From Pseudomonadota bacterium (GTDB lineage Bacteria; Pseudomonadota; Gammaproteobacteria; Xanthomonadales; Xanthomonadaceae), in NCBI GenBank assembly GCA_023386795.1, contig JAEWJB010000025.1:1-6352 (forward strand): DNA of 6,352 nucleotides, given 5' to 3'. Shown piece by piece: positions 1 to 6,352 of this stretch. Every line of letters begins with the position of its first letter. Within the stretch, counting starts at the first letter, position 1. Under the pieces are notes generated by a model, which saw nothing but the letters and a program-made list of their open reading frames with translations, ran no database searches and was not told the DNA's origin. The position numbers were made by a program, and so were the translations under genes.

Positions 1-18
1 GATGTCGCCCTACGAGCC

Positions 19-37
19 CCGCATGGATGCGGTTTTT
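19..37 (+). terminator. Possible small plus-strand terminator at the left edge
   Basis: CCGCA-TGGA-TGCGG (19-32) forms a 5-bp stem, or 6 bp with a tight 2-base loop, followed directly by TTTTT (33-37). It could end a plus-strand gene lying left of the window that converges on pnp. The stem is short and no coding sequence before it is visible, so it may be only an extragenic palindrome. I see nothing else supportable in 38-146. Confidence 0.3.
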
Positions 38-146
38 GGCGTCCCCCGCCGTGGCATGGGCGCCGCCCGCCTGAGCGCCTGCCCCGGCAACGGGTCGAAA
101 CGAAGGACGCCCCACAAAAGCAGCGCCCTGCAAAAGAAGCACACAC

Positions 147-173
147 AAAAAAAGCGGGCCGAAGCCCGCTTTT
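147..173 (-). terminator. Intrinsic terminator after pnp with a UUCG tetraloop
   Basis: On the minus strand a perfect 10-bp stem (AAAAGCGGGC / GCCCGCTTTT, bases 164-173 and 150-159) closes on a TTCG loop, giving the very stable C(UUCG)G tetraloop. It is followed by a run of seven T (153-147), partly shared with the stem base. It begins 26 bases after the pnp stop and is the expected end of the cluster's transcript. The plus-strand reading has fewer T after the stem, so it may work weakly in that direction too. Confidence 0.9.
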
Positions 174-198
174 CTCGCAAGTCAGGGGAAGCCAGCGA

Positions 199-2301
199 TT
201 ACTCGCCAGCGCCCTCTTCCTCGACGGCCTTGATCGACAGGCGGATACGGCCCTGCTTGTCGACTTCCAGCACCTTGACCTTCACCAGATCGCCTTCCTT
301 CAGCTTGTCGCCGACCTTCTCCACGCGCTCGCTGGAGATCTGCGAGACGTGCACCAGGCCGTCCTTGCCCGGCAGGATGGTCACGAACGCGCCGAAGTCC
401 ATGATCTTGGCGACCTTGCCTTCGTAGATGCGGCCCGGCTCCACGTCCGAGGTGATCTGCTCGATGCGCGACTTGGCCGCCTGCGCGGCGATCGCGTTGA
501 CCGAGGCGATGACGATGGTGCCGTCGTCCTGGATGTCGATCTGGGTGCCGGTTTCCTTGGTGATGGCCTGGATGGTCGAGCCACCCTTGCCGATCACTTC
601 GCGGATCTTGTCCGGGTGGATCTTGATCGTCAGCAGGCGCGGCGCGTAGTCGGACAGCTCCGAACGCGGCGTGGTCAGGCCATGGGCCATCTCGCCGAGG
701 ATGTGCAGGCGGCCAGCCTTGGCCTGCTGCAGCGCCTGCTTCATGATCTCTTCGGTGATGCCCTCGATCTTGATGTCCATCTGCAGGGCGGAGATGCCCT
801 CGGCAGTACCGGCCACCTTGAAGTCCATGTCGCCCAGGTGATCTTCATCACCCAGGATGTCGGACAGCACCACGAAGCGATCGCCTTCCTTCACCAGGCC
901 CATGGCGATACCCGCCACCGGGGCCTTCACCGGCACGCCGGCATCCATCAGCGCCAGCGAGGAGCCGCACACCGACGCCATCGACGAGGAACCGTTGGAC
1001 TCGGTGATTTCCGACACCACGCGGATGGTGTACGGGAAGGCTTCGATGGTCGGCATCACCGCCAGCACGCCACGCTTGGCCAGGCGGCCGTGGCCGATCT
1101 CGCGACGCTTCGGCGCGCCGAAACGGCCGCACTCACCCACCGAGTAGGGCGGGAAGTTGTAGTGGAACAGGAAGTTTTCCTTGTACTCGCCGGCGACCGC
1201 GTCGATCACCTGGCCGTCGCGCGCAGTACCCAGCGTGATGGTCACGATGGCCTGCGTCTCGCCACGGGTGAACAGCGCCGAGCCGTGCGTGCGCGGCAGC
1301 ACGCCGGTCTTCACGGCGATCGGGCGCACGGTGTCCAGCGCGCGGCCGTCGATGCGGACCTTGGTGTCCAGCACCGAGTCGCGCATGGTGCGGTATTCCA
1401 GCTCGCCGAATTCCTTCGACAGCTCGGCCGGGTTCCAGCCCTCGGCGGCCACGCGGCCAGCCAGCGACTCGACAACGTCCTTCTTGATCGCCGAGATGGC
1501 GTCGCGGCGCTGCAGCTTGTCGCGCACCTGGAAGGCCTCGCCCAGGCGCGGGCCGATGGCTTCCTTCAGCGCGGAGATCAGCGCGGTGTTCTTGGCCGGG
1601 GCCACCCACTCGCTCGGCTTGGTGCCGGCTTCAACGGTCAGCTCGTTGATCGCGTTGATGACCTTCTGCAGTTCGCGGTGGCCGAAGGTGACCGCGCCCA
1701 GCATCACTTCTTCCGACAGCAGCTCGGCTTCGGACTCCACCATCAGCACCGCGTTGGAGGTACCGGCCACGACCAGCTCCAGCTGCGATTCCTTCAGCTC
1801 GGTGGCGGTCGGGTTGAGGATGTACTCACCGTTCTTGTAGCCGACCTTGGCCGCGCCGATCGGGCCCATGAACGGGGTGCCGGCCAGCGCCAGCGCCGCC
1901 GAGGCACCGATCATCGCCGGGATGTCGCCGTCCACTTCCGGGTTCAGCGACATCAGGGTGGCGATGATCTGGACTTCGTTCTTGTAGTCCTCCGGGAACA
2001 GCGGGCGGATCGGACGGTCGATCAGGCGGGAGATCAGCGTCTCCTTTTCGGTCGCACGGCCTTCGCGCTTGAAGAAGCCACCCGGGATACGGCCGCCGGC
2101 GTAGAACTTCTCCTGGTAATCGACCGTCAGCGGGAAGAAGTCCTGGCCTTCGCGCGCGCTCTTGGCGGCGACGGCGGTGACCAGCAGTACGGTGTCGTCC
2201 ATCTTGACGATGACGGCGCCACCGGCCTGGCGGGCGATCTCGCCCGTTTCAAGCGTGACGGTGTGCTTGCCGTACTGGAAGGTTTTGGTGATTTTTGCCA
2301 C
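199..2301 (-). CDS. pnp: Polyribonucleotide nucleotidyltransferase (PNPase)
   Basis: PNPase is a trimeric 3'-to-5' phosphorolytic exoribonuclease that degrades mRNA and sRNA, often within the RNase E degradosome, and can also add 3' tails. I chose the GTG at 2299-2301, giving 700 residues (E. coli 711): it follows an AAGGAAA Shine-Dalgarno at 8 bases and starts the family sequence (M)AKITKTFQYGKHTV. An in-frame ATG at 2356-2358 would add 19 unlike residues and sits in a leader hairpin. The first RNase PH domain includes FFKREGR (77-83) and RPIRPLFP (96-103). The second has the phosphate-binding NGSSSMASVCGSSLALMDAG (436-455) and the active-site block GDEDHLGDMDFK with Asp487, Asp493 and Lys495. 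A KH domain (about 556-615, GKGG at 571-574) and an S1 domain (about 623-693) follow. All key residues are present. The stop is TAA. It is the last gene of the cluster. Confidence 0.97.
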   Translation of the reverse strand: MAKITKTFQYGKHTVTLETGEIARQAGGAVIVKMDDTVLLVTAVAAKSAREGQDFFPLTVDYQEKFYAGGRIPGGFFKREGRATEKETLISRLIDRPIRPLFPEDYKNEVQIIATLMSLNPEVDGDIPAMIGASAALALAGTPFMGPIGAAKVGYKNGEYILNPTATELKESQLELVVAGTSNAVLMVESEAELLSEEVMLGAVTFGHRELQKVINAINELTVEAGTKPSEWVAPAKNTALISALKEAIGPRLGEAFQVRDKLQRRDAISAIKKDVVESLAGRVAAEGWNPAELSKEFGELEYRTMRDSVLDTKVRIDGRALDTVRPIAVKTGVLPRTHGSALFTRGETQAIVTITLGTARDGQVIDAVAGEYKENFLFHYNFPPYSVGECGRFGAPKRREIGHGRLAKRGVLAVMPTIEAFPYTIRVVSEITESNGSSSMASVCGSSLALMDAGVPVKAPVAGIAMGLVKEGDRFVVLSDILGDEDHLGDMDFKVAGTAEGISALQMDIKIEGITEEIMKQALQQAKAGRLHILGEMAHGLTTPRSELSDYAPRLLTIKIHPDKIREVIGKGGSTIQAITKETGTQIDIQDDGTIVIASVNAIAAQAAKSRIEQITSDVEPGRIYEGKVAKIMDFGAFVTILPGKDGLVHVSQISSERVEKVGDKLKEGDLVKVKVLEVDKQGRIRLSIKAVEEEGAGE

Positions 2302-2338
2302 GGGGGTTTCCTTGGGAATGTAGCTTTCTTCGGATGGA

Positions 2339-2382
2339 CCATCCTCGGCCCTTGCCAAGGATGGGTGGCCGGCGGTCCGGCC
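2339..2382 (-). promoter_or_regulatory. Tandem stem-loops in the pnp leader
   Basis: Between the rpsO terminator hairpin and the pnp GTG, the minus strand can form two hairpins. The first is a 6-bp stem (GGCCGG/CCGGCC, 2377-2382 with 2367-2372, 4-base loop). The second is a 10-bp stem with one G-U pair (CCATCCTTGG / CCGAGGATGG, 2355-2364 with 2339-2348, 6-base loop). In E. coli the pnp leader hairpin is cut by RNase III and PNPase then represses its own synthesis; these stems are candidates for a similar site. They are shorter than the E. coli one, so the function is uncertain. Confidence 0.45.
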
Positions 2383-2395
2383 CGGAATGCGGGGT

Positions 2396-2433
2396 CACAC
2401 AAACGAAACCGCGGCGCATCACTGCGCCGCGGT
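2396..2433 (-). terminator. Terminator-like hairpin between rpsO and pnp
   Basis: Ten bases after the rpsO stop, the minus strand forms a perfect 11-bp stem (bases 2423-2433 with 2408-2418, ACCGCGGCGCA pairing TGCGCCGCGGT) around a GTGA loop. The tail is T-rich but interrupted (TTTCGTTTGTGTG). This resembles the rpsO-pnp attenuator known in E. coli: partial termination would give abundant rpsO mRNA, and read-through would feed pnp. The stem is seen directly; partial termination is inferred. Confidence 0.7.
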
Positions 2434-2443
2434 AGGGGGTCGA

Positions 2444-2704
<261 letters not shown>

Positions 2705-2815
2705 GATGTTTTCTCTGTTAGATGCGGGGTCGGCAGGAACGCATGGGCGCACCGCCTGACTCGCCGTTTGCTGAGGGTTGCGCGGAAAGCGCGAGGAGCC
2801 TGAAAAGGCCGCGAA

Positions 2816-2844
2816 ATTGTACCGGCCAGGCCCGCTGCGGACAA
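2816..2844 (-). promoter_or_regulatory. Sigma-70-type promoter for rpsO
   Basis: On the minus strand, TTGTCC (2839-2844, four of six matches to TTGACA) and TACAAT (2816-2821, five of six to TATAAT) are separated by exactly 17 bases. The site lies in the truB-rpsO spacer, 22 bases past the truB stop. Transcription would begin near 2809 and leave a leader of about 105 nt before the rpsO ATG. It is the best promoter-like match I found in the window's spacers. Confidence 0.72.
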
Positions 2845-2866
2845 GGTCGGCCCTGACCGTCCCGGT

Positions 2867-3769
2867 TCAGGCATTGAACAGGCGCTGGGGGGCCAGCAGG
2901 CCTTCGGCGTCCACCCGGCCCAACCCGGACGGCTGGCCGTCAGGGCCGAAGACCACCACCTCGCCCGCCGGGAACGCCGCATCGCGCAGGCGTTGGCCCA
3001 TGCGGAAGCGGCGGGCGGGCTCTTCGGCCAGGTCGATGCGGGGGTAGTCGGCCAGGCCGGCCGCCAGCGGCAGCAGCAGCGCCTCGGCCGCCTCGCCGCC
3101 CGCCAACCGGGCCTCCAGCGCTTCCAGCGTGAACATCGCCGGGGCCCGGAACGGCTCTACCCACAGCCGCCGTAGGCCGGCGATATGCGCGCCGCAACCC
3201 AGGGACTCGCCCAGGTCGCGGGCCAGGCTGCGGATGTAGGTGCCCGACCCGCAGGTGACCTGCAGGCGCAGGCGCGGGCCGTCCAGGCCGAGGATCTCGG
3301 CGGCGTGGACCTCCACCTCGCGCTCCGGCGCCTCGATCGCCTCACCGCGGCGGGCCTTGGCATACAGCGGCTCGCCGCCTTGCTTGAGCGCCGAATAGAT
3401 CGGCGCCCGCTGGCGGATGCGGCCGGTCAGCGGCACCAGGGCCGTGGCGATGGCGGCTTCGTCAAGCACGGGAACGGGACGCTCGCGCAGCGGCACGCCA
3501 TCGGCATCGTCTGTGTCGGTAGTGACGCCCAGCACGATCTCGGCGTCATAGGCCTTGGCCGAGCCGAGCAGCAGGCCGGCGATCTTGGTCGCCTCGCCAA
3601 AGCACAGCGGCAACAGGCCGGTGGCCAGTGGGTCCAGCGCGCCGGTATGGCCGCCCTTTTCCGCGCGCAGCAACCGGCGCGCCGCCTGCAGTGCCTGGTT
3701 GGAACTCAGGCCGGCCGGCTTGTCGAGCAGCAGGATGCCGTCGAGGCGACGGAAGGGGATCTTCGACAT
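2867..3769 (-). CDS. truB: tRNA pseudouridine(55) synthase
   Basis: TruB isomerises uridine 55 in the T-loop of elongator tRNAs to pseudouridine and also acts as a tRNA chaperone. The 300-residue protein shows motif I LDGILLLDKPAGLSS (9-23), motif II GGHTGALDPLATGLLPL (39-55) with catalytic Asp46, the KAY motif with Tyr74 (72-74), the QRAPIYSALK segment (120-129) and CGSGTYIRSLARDLG (173-187) with the conserved Arg180. A C-terminal PUA-like domain spans roughly 245-300 (FPAGEVVVFGPDG). Length and all active-site residues are normal. The ATG start matches the usual short N-terminus before LDGILLLDKP. The Shine-Dalgarno is poor (a GAG 7 bases upstream). The stop is TGA. It is separated from rbfA upstream by a 136-bp spacer holding REP-like repeats and from rpsO downstream by 162 bp with a promoter. 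Confidence 0.96.
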   Translation of the reverse strand: MSKIPFRRLDGILLLDKPAGLSSNQALQAARRLLRAEKGGHTGALDPLATGLLPLCFGEATKIAGLLLGSAKAYDAEIVLGVTTDTDDADGVPLRERPVPVLDEAAIATALVPLTGRIRQRAPIYSALKQGGEPLYAKARRGEAIEAPEREVEVHAAEILGLDGPRLRLQVTCGSGTYIRSLARDLGESLGCGAHIAGLRRLWVEPFRAPAMFTLEALEARLAGGEAAEALLLPLAAGLADYPRIDLAEEPARRFRMGQRLRDAAFPAGEVVVFGPDGQPSGLGRVDAEGLLAPQRLFNA

Positions 3770-3810
3770 GGAATGCTCATGGGTGCCGGAAGCGCTCCGA
3801 CCCCGCTAAT

Positions 3811-3879
3811 TGTAGGAGCGGCTTCAGCCGGGACCGCGGGAATCCGACAGGGCGTGCAGTCGCGGCTGAAGCCGCTACA
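3811..3879. repeat. Inverted pair of REP-like palindromic elements
   Basis: The left copy (3811-3830, TGTAGGAGCGGCTTCAGCCG) and the right copy (3863-3879, CGGCTGAAGCCGCTACA) face each other across a 32-base spacer. The right copy lacks three bases (the GGA after TGTAG) but otherwise matches. Each copy also contains a small internal palindrome, GGCT-TC-AGCC. The GTAGGAGCGGCTTCAGCC core is a familiar extragenic palindromic repeat in Pseudomonas and Xanthomonad-group genomes, and an inverted pair is the REPIN-like arrangement. It fills half of the 136-bp spacer between rbfA and truB. As RNA it would fold into one long hairpin that could protect the upstream rbfA message or reduce read-through into truB. 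The repeat is seen; copy number elsewhere and function are inferred. Confidence 0.75.
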
Positions 3880-3905
3880 GCAAGGGTGCGCCAAGCATCG
3901 CGCCG

Positions 3906-4274
3906 TCAGGACTCGTCGTCGGCCGGCGACGTCGGCAGGTCACGCAGCAGGTTGTCGATGCGCTCGCCGCGGTCCACCGAATCGTCGTAATGGAAATGCA
4001 GCTCCGGCACGTGCCGAAGCTTCATCGCCCGCGCCAGCTGCATGCGCAGTTCGCGCGCCAGTTCCTTCAGGCCCTTCATCGCCTCGGCCGAACGTTCCGG
4101 CTGCAGGGCGGTGACGAACACCTTGGCGTGCGCGAGGTCGCGGGTGACCTCCACGTCGGACACGCTCACCGACGGCAGCCCGTGCTCGCGCACCGCGACA
4201 TGCACAAGGGTGCCGAGCTCGCGGCGGAGCTGGGCGGAAACGCGATCGGTGCGGTGGAAGGACTTGGTTGGCAC
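3906..4274 (-). CDS. rbfA: 30S ribosome-binding factor A
   Basis: RbfA is a small KH-fold protein that binds the immature 30S subunit near the 5' end of 16S rRNA, helps late maturation and supports growth in the cold. The 122-residue product has the family features: N-terminal basic helix with RTDRVSAQLRREL (8-20), the strand VSVSDVEVTRDLAHAKVFV (36-54), and the late motif MKLRHVPELHFHYDDS (84-99), followed by RIDNLLRDL and a short acidic tail. Length is normal (E. coli about 133). The start is GTG: an in-frame TAG at 4290-4292 lies six codons upstream with no other start codon between, and the protein then begins MPTKSFHRTD as in Xanthomonads. The Shine-Dalgarno is weak (AGAAGA 12 to 17 bases upstream). 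The stop is TGA. It lies downstream of infB, and its first 109 bases are overlapped by the run-on infB frame, which could mean translational coupling if that run-on is real. Confidence 0.95.
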   Translation of the reverse strand: MPTKSFHRTDRVSAQLRRELGTLVHVAVREHGLPSVSVSDVEVTRDLAHAKVFVTALQPERSAEAMKGLKELARELRMQLARAMKLRHVPELHFHYDDSVDRGERIDNLLRDLPTSPADDES

Positions 4275-6352
4275 GTGCTTGGGATTCTTCTATTGCGTAT
4301 GACGGTTGCAGGTGGATCCGGGGCCCGCGATGGCGGGGCCCGGCACAGGGCTTTCAGGGTGCGCGGCACTTCGATGCGCTCGAAGCACTCGATCTGGTCG
4401 CCCACCTTGACGTCGTTGTAGGCCTTCACGCCGATACCGCACTCGGTACCGTTGCGGACTTCCTCGACGTTCTCCTTGAAGCGGCGCAGCGATTCCAGCT
4501 CGCCTTCGAACACCACCACGCTGTCGCGCAGCACGCGGATCGGCTTGGAGCGCTTGACCACGCCCTCGACGACCATGCAGCCCGCCACCGCGCCGAACTT
4601 GGAGCTGCGGAACACGTCGCGGACTTCGGCGATACCGATGATCTCCTCGCGGATCTCCACGCCCAGCAGGCCGGAAGCCACCTGCTTCACCTGGTCGATC
4701 ACGTCATAGATGATCGAGAAGTAGCGCAGGTCCACGCCGTTGGCTTCGATGATCTTGCGCGCCGAAGCGTCGGCACGCACGTTGAAGCCGATGACCGTGG
4801 CCTTGGAGGCGACCGCCGAGTTGGCGTCCGACTCGGTGATGCCACCCACGCCGGCGTGGATCACGTTGATGCGGATATCGTCGTTGGACAGCGCCACCAG
4901 GGCCTGCTTCAGTGCCTCGACAGAACCCTGCACGTCGGCCTTGATCACCAGGTTCAGCACCTGCTGGCCTTCACCCTTGCCCATCTGGGCCAGGATGTCT
5001 TCCATGCGGTTGCCGGCCGAAGCGACCAGGCGCGTCTCGCGACGCTTGGCTTCGCGCTGCTGCGCGACGTCCTTGGCCAGGCGCTCGTCCTCGACCACGA
5101 CGAAGTCGTCGCCGGCATCGGGCACGCCCGACAGGCCGAGCACCTGCACCGGGATGGACGGGCCGGCCGAATCGGGCTGCTTGCCGGTTTCATCGAACAG
5201 TGCACGCACGCGGCCGTACTGGATGCCGCACACGAGGTAATCGCCCTTCTTCAGCTGGCCCTGCTGGACCAGCACGGTGGCGACCGGGCCACGGCCCTTG
5301 TCCAACGAGGACTCGATGACCGTGCCGCTGGCGCGGCCTTCCGGCACCGCCTTCAGCTCGAGCACTTCGGCCTGCAGCGAGATGGCGTCCAGCAGCGTGT
5401 CGATGCCCAGGCCGGTCTTGGCGGAGACTTCGACGAACTGGGTATCGCCACCGAACTCTTCGGCCACCACGTCCTCGCTCAGCAGCTCGTTCTTCACGCG
5501 CAGCGGATCGGCGTCGGACTTGTCCATCTTGTTGACCGCCACGATCAGCGGAACACCGGCCGCCTTGGCGTGCTGCACGGCTTCCTTGGTCTGCGGCATG
5601 ACGCCGTCGTCGGCGGCCACGACCAGCACCACGATGTCGGTCAGCTTGGCGCCGCGCGCGCGCATCGAGGTGAAGGCGGCGTGGCCCGGGGTGTCGAGGA
5701 AGCTGATGACGCCCTTCGGGGTTTCGACGTGGTACGCGCCGATGTGCTGGGTGATGCCGCCCGCTTCGCCCGAGGCGATCTTGGTGCGGCGGATGTAGTC
5801 CAGCAGCGAGGTCTTGCCGTGGTCGACGTGACCCATGATGGTGACCACCGGCGGACGCGGACGCGACTCGCCCTGCACTTCCTCCGAGTGCGCCAGCAGC
5901 GCGTCCTCGAAGTCGTTGCTGTCGGCGCGCACGGCCTTGTGGCCGAGTTCCTCGGTGATCAGCACCGCGGTGTCGTGGTCGATGCTCTGGGTGATGGTGG
6001 CCATCACGCCCATCTTGAACAGCGCCTTCACCACGTCGCCGCCCTTCAGCGCGAGCTTCTGCGCCAGGTCGGCCACGGTGATGGTCTCGCCGATGGCGAT
6101 CTCGCGCACGACCGGTGCGGTCGGGCGCTCGAAGCCATGCGGACCACCGCTGTTGCCACCGCCGCGCTGCGGCTCGAAGCCACGACGGCCACCGGCCGGC
6201 TTGGGCTTGCCACGCACGTTGGAGCGGCGAGCGCGATCGGCCGCCGACAGGTGCAGCTGGCCGGCGAAGCGCTTGGTCGCATCGTCGTCCTCGACGCCGG
6301 CGACCATCGCGTGCGAACCGCGGGTCTTGTGGCGCGCGGCATTGTTGTTGCG
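4166..6352 (-). CDS. infB: Translation initiation factor IF-2, 5' end outside the window, with an abnormal 3' extension
   Basis: IF-2 is the cytoplasmic GTPase that brings fMet-tRNA to the 30S subunit and promotes 50S joining. The frame is open to the window edge, so the N-terminal part is missing. Counting from the Met codon at 6305-6307: a basic Gly/Arg/Pro-rich linker (about 22-65), the IF2 N-terminal helper domain (about 68-120), then the G domain with G1 GHVDHGKT (159-166), switch region GGITQHIGAY (183-192), G3 DTPGH (205-209), G4 NKMD (259-262) and G5 SAKTG (295-299). Domain II, domain III (about 430-540) and the tRNA-binding C-terminal beta-barrel follow. All GTPase motifs are intact. 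The family C-terminus, ECFERIEVPRTL, ends at base 4355. There is no stop there, and the frame runs 62 more codons of low-complexity Pro/Ser/Ala/Arg-rich sequence to a stop at 4166-4168, overlapping rbfA by 109 bases. The extension is read out of frame over rbfA and probably reflects an indel at the normal stop. Identity is certain; the 3' end is not. Confidence 0.95.
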   Translation of the reverse strand, partial: RNNNAARHKTRGSHAMVAGVEDDDATKRFAGQLHLSAADRARRSNVRGKPKPAGGRRGFEPQRGGGNSGGPHGFERPTAPVVREIAIGETITVADLAQKLALKGGDVVKALFKMGVMATITQSIDHDTAVLITEELGHKAVRADSNDFEDALLAHSEEVQGESRPRPPVVTIMGHVDHGKTSLLDYIRRTKIASGEAGGITQHIGAYHVETPKGVISFLDTPGHAAFTSMRARGAKLTDIVVLVVAADDGVMPQTKEAVQHAKAAGVPLIVAVNKMDKSDADPLRVKNELLSEDVVAEEFGGDTQFVEVSAKTGLGIDTLLDAISLQAEVLELKAVPEGRASGTVIESSLDKGRGPVATVLVQQGQLKKGDYLVCGIQYGRVRALFDETGKQPDSAGPSIPVQVLGLSGVPDAGDDFVVVEDERLAKDVAQQREAKRRETRLVASAGNRMEDILAQMGKGEGQQVLNLVIKADVQGSVEALKQALVALSNDDIRINVIHAGVGGITESDANSAVASKATVIGFNVRADASARKIIEANGVDLRYFSIIYDVIDQVKQVASGLLGVEIREEIIGIAEVRDVFRSSKFGAVAGCMVVEGVVKRSKPIRVLRDSVVVFEGELESLRRFKENVEEVRNGTECGIGVKAYNDVKVGDQIECFERIEVPRTLKALCRAPPSRAPDPPATVIRNRRIPSTCQPSPSTAPIAFPPSSAASSAPLCMSRCASTGCRR
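4318..4343 (-). other. GC-rich hairpin at the infB-rbfA junction
   Basis: Two 11-base arms (4333-4343 and 4318-4328) pair at ten of eleven positions, with a single C-C mismatch, around a 4-base CATC loop. There is no T-run after it on the minus strand, so it is not a classical terminator. It begins 12 bases after the last conserved infB codon, the position of a typical post-stop hairpin, but in this sequence the infB frame passes through it. Confidence 0.6.

Noticed and set aside
2..427. A 141-codon plus-strand open frame at the left edge
   Set aside because: It runs through the pnp terminator and into the antisense of the pnp 3' end, and has a lysine/serine-rich low-complexity product without a recognisable domain.
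2302..2358. The ATG at 2356-2358 as the pnp start, giving 719 residues
   Set aside because: The extra 19 residues do not resemble the family N-terminus and lie over a leader hairpin; the GTG at 2301 has a good Shine-Dalgarno and the family start.
3809..3814. A TACAAT box on the minus strand upstream of truB
   Set aside because: It is formed by the outer edge of the REP-like repeat (TTGTAG) and there is no acceptable -35 box 16 to 18 bases upstream.
3185..4114. A 309-codon plus-strand open frame across truB, the spacer and rbfA
   Set aside because: It crosses two conserved genes and a repeat, is Arg/Ala/Gln-rich and shows no family motif.
4169..4354. The 62-residue IF-2 extension as a new functional domain
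   Set aside because: Over most of its length it is the shadow frame of the rbfA start and spacer, of low complexity and without any motif; an indel at the stop is simpler.

Overview
This GC-rich window carries a conserved bacterial translation and RNA-processing gene cluster, entirely on the minus strand. In transcription order (right to left) it reads infB (5' end cut by the window edge), rbfA, truB, rpsO, pnp. The gene order is the common proteobacterial one. The protein sequences (RbfA beginning MPTKSFHRTDRVSAQLRREL, the IF2 segment KRFAGQLHLSAADRARRSN, PNPase beginning with GTG-AKITKTFQYGKHTV) point to a gammaproteobacterium of the Xanthomonadaceae/Lysobacteraceae (Stenotrophomonas, Pseudoxanthomonas, Luteimonas, Lysobacter or a close relative). 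A repeat with the core GTAGGAGCGGCTTCAGCC between rbfA and truB fits that group. The genus is an inference from remembered family sequences, not a search.

Layout: 1-146 has no convincing gene, only a small hairpin followed by T5 on the plus strand near the left edge. 147-173 is a strong intrinsic terminator with a C(UUCG)G tetraloop that ends the cluster. pnp follows (199-2301, GTG start). The 142-bp pnp-rpsO spacer holds a terminator-like hairpin directly after rpsO and two further stem-loops in the pnp leader. rpsO is at 2444-2704. The 162-bp spacer before it carries a good sigma-70-type promoter (TTGTCC-17 bp-TACAAT), which predicts a leader of about 105 nt for rpsO. truB is at 2867-3769. 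The 136-bp truB-rbfA spacer holds an inverted pair of REP-like elements. rbfA is at 3906-4274 (GTG start). infB fills the rest to the right edge.

The genes act together in ribosome production and RNA turnover. IF2 starts translation, RbfA matures the 30S subunit, TruB makes tRNA pseudouridine-55, S15 nucleates the 30S platform, and PNPase degrades RNA and is known in other bacteria to control its own leader. The sequence suggests at least two transcription units: read-through from infB/rbfA/truB, and a fresh start at the rpsO promoter.

No new defence, mobile or biosynthetic system is present. The one real oddity is the 3' end of infB. The reading frame does not stop after the conserved VPRTL terminus but runs 62 more codons through a GC-rich hairpin and into rbfA, overlapping it by 109 bases. 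This looks like a small indel at the stop (real or a sequencing artefact) rather than a new domain.
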